Below the pieces are notes generated by a model. That model saw only the letters and a list, made by a program, of their open reading frames with translations. It did not search any database and was not told where the DNA came from. A DNA stretch of 47,839 nt, from NCBI RefSeq assembly GCF_000971055.1, contig NZ_LARW01000053.1, positions 1 to 47,839 on the forward strand. Direction: 5' to 3'. The position numbers and the translations under genes are program-made. The first letter of the stretch is position 1. Each line of letters opens with the position of its first letter. This DNA is from Sphingomonas sp. SRS2. GTDB lineage: Bacteria > Pseudomonadota > Alphaproteobacteria > Sphingomonadales > Sphingomonadaceae. This document shows positions 42,594 through 47,839 of this stretch, piece after piece.

Positions 42594-42829
42594 GGGGTTT
42601 CGGCCTTCGCCTTGGCGACGCCCTTATCCTTAGCTGCCACGCCAAACCCGCCAGCGATCAGGATCGACCCGAACCCCGCGCCGAACTCGATGGCGTTGAA
42701 TGCCTGCTTGTTGAGATAGATCGCGACGCCCTGGTAGATGATCATCGCCAGCACGCCGACTGCCCACAAGATGCGGCCCAGCTCGAACTCGTCGCCGATG
42801 CCCTTCAGCATGTTTACCAAGCCGTTCAT
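42590..42829 (-). CDS. Holin
   Basis: 79 residues; MNGLVNMLKGIGDEFELGRI then two transmembrane helices (LWAVGVLAMIIYQGVAIYL and FGAGFGSILIAGGFGVA) and a charged Lys/Asp C-terminus. Placed between amidase and Rz, as expected for a holin opening the inner membrane. The longer frame from 42895 is internal to the amidase gene. Start overlaps the amidase stop (ATGA). Confidence 0.78.
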   Translation of the reverse strand: MNGLVNMLKGIGDEFELGRILWAVGVLAMIIYQGVAIYLNKQAFNAIEFGAGFGSILIAGGFGVAAKDKGVAKAKAETP

Positions 42830-43245
42830 AGCAGCCCCTTCGCGATCTCGGCCTTGACGGAAAAGGAAGGGCACGCCTTCGCGACCTTCGGCCATTCATT
42901 GTGTCCGCGAATGACGATGCCGGGGTATCGAGCCCGATAGGCGGCAACGATTGCCTGAAGCGTGATCTTCTGCGCTTCGGTGCGCGTGTCCTTGGGAGCT
43001 TTCATGTCTTTCGACATGCCTCCCACGTAGCACACACCTATATTTCCGGTGTTAGCGCCGCCCGTATGTGCACCGCGCTTTGTGTCGGGCAGGCGGACAT
43101 GGTCGTGCCCGTCGAGCGTGACGATGTGGTGGTAAGATTCTTGGCCGAACTTCGCCCTGTCCCATTGGGCAATCGTGTCGGGCTTTACGTCGCGGCCTTC
43201 GGGAGTCGCGGCGCAGTGGATAGTCAAATACCGAATAGGCATCAT
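42826..43245 (-). CDS. Endolysin: N-acetylmuramoyl-L-alanine amidase, T7 lysozyme type
   Basis: 139 residues closely following T7 lysozyme: H10 (LTIHCAATP), Y38 (ESYHHIV), H115 (RGHNEWPK), K123 and C125 (VAKACPSF) match the T7 zinc ligands (His17, His122, Cys130) and catalytic Tyr46/Lys128. It cleaves the amide bond of murein from inside after the holin opens the membrane. T7 lysozyme also inhibits T7 RNA polymerase; no such polymerase is seen here. The start is one of two tandem ATGs (43245, 43242). Confidence 0.93.
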   Translation of the reverse strand: MMPIRYLTIHCAATPEGRDVKPDTIAQWDRAKFGQESYHHIVTLDGHDHVRLPDTKRGAHTGGANTGNIGVCYVGGMSKDMKAPKDTRTEAQKITLQAIVAAYRARYPGIVIRGHNEWPKVAKACPSFSVKAEIAKGLL

Positions 43246-43550
43246 ATGCCCCCCACCTTCTGCTTCAGCGCATTAATCTCGACATGGTTCTCGGACACAG
43301 CCGCTTGCATCGCGGCGCGCATCGCACCGTTGCCATGCATGAACAGGGCGAGTTCGAGATCCGAAATCCGCTTCTTGTCATGCTCTCGATCGGCCTCCAG
43401 ATCGGCAATCCGTTGATGGCACGACTTGATCGCCGGCCTCATCACCAGATTGCGCACAAACACCCAGGTCGCGGTGCAGCCTGTCGCGAATGCCGCCGCC
43501 AGCTTGCCGCCTTCAGCGCCGGTTAGATCGATACCCCCCAAGTCGGCCAT
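43242..43550 (-). CDS. Phage membrane/coiled-coil protein of the lysis region
   Basis: 102 residues. A Gly/Ala-rich hydrophobic segment (KLAAAFATGCTATWVFVRNL) could be a transmembrane helix, followed by a coiled coil (SCHQRIADLEADREHDKKRI). Located directly upstream of the endolysin with an ATGA/TGATG overlap. It could be a second holin-like or lysis-control protein, or a small structural protein. I cannot decide. Confidence 0.6.
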   Translation of the reverse strand: MADLGGIDLTGAEGGKLAAAFATGCTATWVFVRNLVMRPAIKSCHQRIADLEADREHDKKRISDLELALFMHGNGAMRAAMQAAVSENHVEINALKQKVGGI

Positions 43551-43552
43551 CT

Positions 43553-43636
43553 CTACTCCTCCGGCGGTGGCGGCGGTGGCGGAGGAGGGGGTGAACCAAG
43601 GTGAACCCCTAAACCCAGGCCGATTTCGGTCAACAT
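43553..43636 (-). CDS. Poly-proline micro-protein, 27 aa
   Basis: MLTEIGLGLGVHLGS followed by ten consecutive prolines and EE. It starts four bases after the tailspike stop, with a GGGGG ribosome-binding site about eight bases before the ATG, and ends two bases before the next start region (43550). Too short for routine gene callers. The tidy fit between tailspike and lysis genes supports a real gene. Function unknown. Confidence 0.62.
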   Translation of the reverse strand: MLTEIGLGLGVHLGSPPPPPPPPPPEE

Positions 43637-43640
43637 CGCG

Positions 43641-45962
43641 TCAAACCCCCATATTTGTAGCTACCACCGAGCCGGTCACGCCGATCGTCGTGCCCCCCGC
43701 CCCTGCGTTCGTGATGAAAACTCCGAGATAATTGAACGTGCCCTGCGTCTGCTGGCGCACCAGAACACCAGTAGAGTTACCAGAGGCGATGATCCCCTTG
43801 GCGATCGTCCGCGTGTTATTGGCCGCGTCGTTGTTGGAGACCACATCGACGCAGGGGAGATTGAGCGCACCCTGCGAGGCGTTCACGTCCGACAGGTAAA
43901 CAACCGCTGGCTGGGCAAGCCCTGTATTGTCGCACTTGATCGCGCTCGACGCAGAAGCCGAAGCCGCCGCGAACCGGCCAGAGATCCGGGTTTCAAGCAC
44001 GTCCTCCACAAGGACCGCTCCGTCGAGACGATTGGGCGATTCGATCGCCACAGTCCGAAAACCCTCCAGGCTACAGTAGCGGAATGTGGTCGCCCCGCTC
44101 CCGCTGCTGCCGACCATCTGATGACCGCGAAACAGCAGATCTGCCGTCTGGGCACTGCCGTTGAGTACCCAAAGAAACGCGCTGGCGACGGTGGTTCGGA
44201 TATCATAGCGGATATCCTCGAACACGTTGTCAGGACCGTTGAGGGTGAGTAGCACCATGCGCGCACCAGCAACCGAGGCACCATGGACTATGGTCACGTT
44301 TTTCATCTTCAGTCCGGCGAATGTATTGTCGCCCCGGATCGTGTACTGCGCGCTTGCCGACGAGACGAACTTGCCGTTTTCCCACGCGCCATTCGTCGAT
44401 CCGGCAAAATGATTGAAGCTTATCGCGATCGATGAGGTCGGAGCCCCGGTATTCTCCAAGTAGAAGCCATCAACCAAATAATCATGCTGCTCGCGCTGGT
44501 AGATAAACGGGTGATCGGAGGTGATCACGGTAGCATTCCGCATCGTCCACCCGCGCGCGCGCTCAATGTGGAAGCCGCGCCCGGTGCCCCTGATATCCAC
44601 CTTATCGATAAGGACGGTCCAGCGGTAGTTCGCGGTCCATGCGGCGGGTTGCAAGCCGGGGCCATAGCCGTCGAGCTTCAGCCCTATCGTAAACGTGCCG
44701 CGAATGATGTTGTCGAAGCAGGTCCCCACAATCTCACTGAGAGGTGTGCCATTTTCGTCGTGAGGTCCGAAGTCGTTCGCGTAGAACTGAAGCACGGTCA
44801 ACGCGCCTGCCGCACCTATCGACATATTATAGAAGCGGTTGCCGACGACCGAGAAATCGATGCAGCCGGTCAGGTGCGCGCATATCTGGCTTTGAGCCGA
44901 ACTATAGCCGTCGAAAATATTATCGAAGATCGACGGCGCTTGTGGCGAATATACGTCCGTCGTGTTGCTGGACGCATCATAAAAATAGACATTGCCCGTG
45001 AAGCCGACGTGCAGCGTGAAGCCGTTGTTAGCCAGCTCATTACTGTGAAACCGCAACCCCTTCGACGTGCCCTGGACAAACAGTGCCCGGTCCTTACCGC
45101 CCTCAAAGCGGTTGTGGTGGATATAGAGGTCGTCGCAGAACTGGCCGCCGATCGACGGGAAGTAACTGCTGAAACTCGGATCAAGCGCAGGGAAAGATGC
45201 GTCGTTGGTGGCGAACGTAAAGCCCGTTATCTCGGTCGGACCGCAATCGCGCTTCATGAAGAATGCGGCAGATACCTTGTACATGCCAGCGCCGCCGACC
45301 GTGATGGAGTTCACGTCGTCGTGATATTGCTCGATCGTGGCCTGCCAGCCCTTGATCGCTATTGGAAGCGTGCCAGTGCGGAAAAGCTGCTTCAGCTTCC
45401 ATGTGCCGGGCGAGAAAACAAGATCCGCGCCAATGCTCTCGGCATATTCCAGCGCGGCCTGAATGGAGACCGTGTTCTGCGCCGCAGTGCGGGTGGTCGA
45501 GGCTGGGGTTATGTTAGGATCAACGCGATCGGTGACGAACACCATCTGCTTGAAACGGTTGCCAAGGGTGGAGGTTGAGTAGAGCTCGGCGTGGGATGCG
45601 CCGATGAGGCCGGCTCCGGCGTCGGTTGCCAGTTCGGCAACAAGCTCGCCGATCTCGAAAACTGGATCGTTTACTACCGCCTGATAGTAGACCTCCGATC
45701 CGCTCCGGTCGAGAACGCGAATCGAATAGCGCCCGTCCAGATAAACGGTGGCCGGCGTGCCTTCGCGCACGATATAACCACCGCTCGTCTCTAGAGGTTG
45801 AGCAGAAAGGTCGGTATGGGCATAATCCCAATACACATCTTTTGGAAAATCCTGCGGGTCCTGACCGGGCATACCGATATAGACATCGCCATCATTCAGA
45901 CCGGTCCCATTCAGATTGAGGATCTGGGGGTACGGGTTGCTCATGGAATAGTAAAAGGTCAT
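43641..45962 (-). CDS. Phage tailspike with P22-like head-binding N-domain and beta-helix
   Basis: 773 residues. The N-terminal ~110 residues resemble the P22 tailspike head-binding domain (ILNLNGTGLNDGDVYIGMPG, SGGYIVREGTPATVYLDGRY). After a linker comes a long right-handed parallel beta-helix (about 170-700) with repeated pectate-lyase-like coils (FHIERARGWTMRNATVIT, NVYFYDASSNTTDV). It probably binds and cleaves host surface polysaccharide, so it sets host range. Enzymatic residues cannot be picked. Start at 45962 overlaps the preceding stop (ATGA); MSNPYPQ at 45944 is an alternative. Confidence 0.85.
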   Translation of the reverse strand: MTFYYSMSNPYPQILNLNGTGLNDGDVYIGMPGQDPQDFPKDVYWDYAHTDLSAQPLETSGGYIVREGTPATVYLDGRYSIRVLDRSGSEVYYQAVVNDPVFEIGELVAELATDAGAGLIGASHAELYSTSTLGNRFKQMVFVTDRVDPNITPASTTRTAAQNTVSIQAALEYAESIGADLVFSPGTWKLKQLFRTGTLPIAIKGWQATIEQYHDDVNSITVGGAGMYKVSAAFFMKRDCGPTEITGFTFATNDASFPALDPSFSSYFPSIGGQFCDDLYIHHNRFEGGKDRALFVQGTSKGLRFHSNELANNGFTLHVGFTGNVYFYDASSNTTDVYSPQAPSIFDNIFDGYSSAQSQICAHLTGCIDFSVVGNRFYNMSIGAAGALTVLQFYANDFGPHDENGTPLSEIVGTCFDNIIRGTFTIGLKLDGYGPGLQPAAWTANYRWTVLIDKVDIRGTGRGFHIERARGWTMRNATVITSDHPFIYQREQHDYLVDGFYLENTGAPTSSIAISFNHFAGSTNGAWENGKFVSSASAQYTIRGDNTFAGLKMKNVTIVHGASVAGARMVLLTLNGPDNVFEDIRYDIRTTVASAFLWVLNGSAQTADLLFRGHQMVGSSGSGATTFRYCSLEGFRTVAIESPNRLDGAVLVEDVLETRISGRFAAASASASSAIKCDNTGLAQPAVVYLSDVNASQGALNLPCVDVVSNNDAANNTRTIAKGIIASGNSTGVLVRQQTQGTFNYLGVFITNAGAGGTTIGVTGSVVATNMGV

Positions 45963-47839
45963 TGATCGTCCCCACTGTTTCCAGCGGCGATGATTGGTGC
46001 GATCAGTCGCTCACTTCCGGCGATGTTGATGAAGTCTTCGATGAACTGGCGCGCGGCCTCGTCCGCCTTGGCTGCGGGCGGCCCGGGCAATTGCTTGGCG
46101 GTGTCCTGAGCGGCCTCTGCGGCGCTATATTCGGTCACACCCTTCAGTGTTTCCTTCGATTGTGCGAGTTCGCGCCCCTGCTTAACGAGGCCCGCAACAG
46201 CCTCAGCGGCTTGGCCGCCGAACGGCACTACCTTGGCCATGACCGGACCAAGGAACCGCATCATCTTGAACGCGGAGCCAGAGGGATTGGTCGTGCCGCT
46301 GATCGGGATCGTGACATCCCCAATGATGCGCTGGAGCTTCATCAGGCGATTGAAATCGGGCTCGTCGAGCAGAACGCGGAGCTTCTTAGAGCCGCCGAAC
46401 TGCTCGATCGCGGTCCGCAACTTAGCGCCTGAAATTGCTTCGATCGCGCCGCCGCCTAGATTAGCATTGCGCTGGACCGCCTTTTCGAAGATCTGCGCAA
46501 CGCCCTGTGCCTGGATCGCGCGCCATGCGGCTTTGCTCGCGGTGGTGGGCTTGGCCAGGAGGATTGCCTTGACCTTGGAGAGGTTGGTTGTGTCGCCCGC
46601 GAAGATCGCCTTGATGGCGTTTTCATCCATCACGACGTCGGTTCGAGTGCCTTTCTTCCAATCGATGAGGTTCTGAACCACATCTTTGGCGTTGAAGTTC
46701 TTCTTCTGCTCGACGACGGCCCCGCGAGCCTCTTTCAGCTTCGCGCCGACATCGCCCTTTTCGGTGGTTGCAGCACGCTCGACAGCCGCCTCGACCGCGT
46801 CATCGATCGCCGACTTGATCGGCTGCGACAGTTTGCGGGGGCCGTCCGCCATGTATTGCGCGGAAATCGCCTGCCGGAAGTTTTCAGCATTATCGAGGCC
46901 CAGCTGCTCGACCGGGCCATAGAACTGCACCTTGCGGCCATCACTAAGCTTGACGGTGGTGAGGCCATCCTCTGCCGTAACGGCCTCCTTGCCGAGCAGC
47001 CCATAGCGCGCCATTTCCTGCCGGATGACGCCTTTCACGCTGTCGGGAATATCAGCCTCGACCAAGGCCCGCTTGGCTGCGTCGGCGATATCGGCTGTCT
47101 CGATCTTGACCGCATCAGAGCCAAGTTCGCGTGCTTCGCGATAAAGCGTGCTGATGCCCTGCTTGCCGAGGTCGCGAAGTTCGCGCAGCGCCCCTTTGAC
47201 GACCGCCCCGCGCTGCTGCGGCGTTGTCTCAGGATCATCGAAGGTGGCACGGAAGCGGGTCGCAGCGTCCTTGACCTGCTCAGCCTGTTGCTGTGCGAAT
47301 ATGCGGGCCTGCTCGCCTTCACCGCTCGCCTGCGCGCGGAGTGTCTGCTCGGCGTCCTGCGTTGCGAAATCCTGCGTTGCCTGCCCACGGCTCAAGCTGA
47401 TGTCTTCGCTGGAGGCCTGAGCAACACGCCCGGCAGCATCAGCGGGGATATCGGTCAGGTCATCGACAGCACGCGAAACGGGTGCCGCAGCCGGTGGAGG
47501 AACGTCCGGCTGCGGCGGGGGAACGTCTTCGATTCGTGGCGGGGGCGCTTCTGGCGCGGCCTGCGTCGGCAAGTCATCATTGACTGCCCGCGCCGCAGCG
47601 TCCGGCGCAGCGGCATCATTCGCCGGGCGGACATTCGGCGGGGCGTCATAGGCTTGCCGAAGTTCCTGCGGCTCGATCTTATTGCGCAGCGCAAGTTCCT
47701 GGCCTTCCTCGGTCAGTTCACCCGCTGTATCGATCAACACCTCGCGCGGCGTCGTCTGCGCGATTTCAGGAGCGGAGCGGGCAGCGCCACGGCCAAGTCG
47801 CGCCGCACCGCGCTCCAAAGCCATGGCCCCACCCAGCCC
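45959..47839 (-). CDS. Large phage virion protein, C-terminal part (N-terminus outside window)
   Basis: The frame is open to the right edge, so the ATG at 47824 is probably internal to a longer gene. The visible 620+ residues have a Pro/Ala-rich stretch (APEAPPPRIEDVPPPQPDVP), long charged helices (GEGEQARIFAQQQAEQVKDA) and a C-terminal domain near residues 350-620. This fits internal virion or DNA-ejection proteins encoded just upstream of the tailspike in podoviruses. No enzyme motif is seen in this part. Confidence 0.65.
   Translation of the reverse strand, partial: GLGGAMALERGAARLGRGAARSAPEIAQTTPREVLIDTAGELTEEGQELALRNKIEPQELRQAYDAPPNVRPANDAAAPDAAARAVNDDLPTQAAPEAPPPRIEDVPPPQPDVPPPAAAPVSRAVDDLTDIPADAAGRVAQASSEDISLSRGQATQDFATQDAEQTLRAQASGEGEQARIFAQQQAEQVKDAATRFRATFDDPETTPQQRGAVVKGALRELRDLGKQGISTLYREARELGSDAVKIETADIADAAKRALVEADIPDSVKGVIRQEMARYGLLGKEAVTAEDGLTTVKLSDGRKVQFYGPVEQLGLDNAENFRQAISAQYMADGPRKLSQPIKSAIDDAVEAAVERAATTEKGDVGAKLKEARGAVVEQKKNFNAKDVVQNLIDWKKGTRTDVVMDENAIKAIFAGDTTNLSKVKAILLAKPTTASKAAWRAIQAQGVAQIFEKAVQRNANLGGGAIEAISGAKLRTAIEQFGGSKKLRVLLDEPDFNRLMKLQRIIGDVTIPISGTTNPSGSAFKMMRFLGPVMAKVVPFGGQAAEAVAGLVKQGRELAQSKETLKGVTEYSAAEAAQDTAKQLPGPPAAKADEAARQFIEDFINIAGSERLIAPIIAAGNSGDDQ

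Noticed and set aside
42826-43245. T7-like RNA polymerase regulation by the endolysin
   Set aside because: No phage RNA polymerase is present in the window; only the amidase role can be supported.
24838-47839. CRISPR array, insertion sequences or toxin-antitoxin pairs in the phage part
   Set aside because: No regularly spaced repeats, no transposase-like frame with terminal inverted repeats, and no recognisable toxin-antitoxin pair were found.

Overview
The window looks like alphaproteobacterial chromosome, most likely Sphingomonadales. This rests on high GC, the gene families present (PhyR-type stress regulator, intracellular PHA depolymerase, Pao-type molybdenum aldehyde oxidoreductase, P450/EthD/PhyH catabolic genes) and a GGAAC-N17-CGTT promoter. 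The genus is inference. About the first 24.8 kb is core or catabolic chromosome. The rest is phage-derived and interrupted by one tRNA-Ser gene.

Chromosomal part (1-24837). A LysM/degenerate-LytM cell-division-type protein (cut by the window edge) is followed by rimO and a MaoC-like hydratase. A tightly overlapping three-gene Pao-type molybdenum hydroxylase operon lies on the minus strand (6726 to 2925). Next come a dipeptide epimerase, a secreted repeat-like protein and phaZ in one minus-strand unit, then a divergent type I ABC exporter. A valine-type catabolic operon (17912 to 12550) holds acyl-CoA dehydrogenase, 3-hydroxyisobutyryl-CoA hydrolase, enoyl-CoA hydratase and 3-hydroxyisobutyrate dehydrogenase. 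It is headed by an unusual AdhE/EutE-type acylating aldehyde dehydrogenase and faced by a divergent LysR regulator. A regulatory and stress block follows: Crp/Fnr regulator, a small exported Gly/Ala-rich protein, PhyR, and a CsbD protein with a near-perfect sigma-EcfG promoter. Then come PhyH, TetR, EthD and the 3' part of a cytochrome P450.

Left prophage remnant (24838-39243). The P450 gene is fused to a broken phage tail gene, so the phage sequence ends abruptly. Tail tube, tail-completion and head-tail adaptor genes remain, but terminase, portal, protease and capsid are missing. There appears to be a second deletion scar near 27825. Replication genes (DnaB-type helicase and an initiator-like protein), a LexA/CI-type repressor with three matching ATGTG-N6-CACAT operators, a translationally coupled operon of about 14 small early genes (31671-37628), an AlpA/Xis-like protein and a complete P4-type integrase follow. 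The integrase sits beside the 3' end of tRNA-Ser(GCT), the expected attachment target.

Right phage segment (39336-47839). Plus-strand small genes, including an HslV-like Ntn peptidase and a GIY-YIG fragment, converge on a minus-strand late module. That module comprises a large virion protein (cut by the window end), a P22-like tailspike, a poly-proline micro-gene, a membrane/coiled-coil protein, a T7-lysozyme-type amidase, a holin, and an Rz spanin with a completely nested Rz1 lipoprotein. The two phage segments may be two different elements or pieces of one rearranged one; the window does not decide this.
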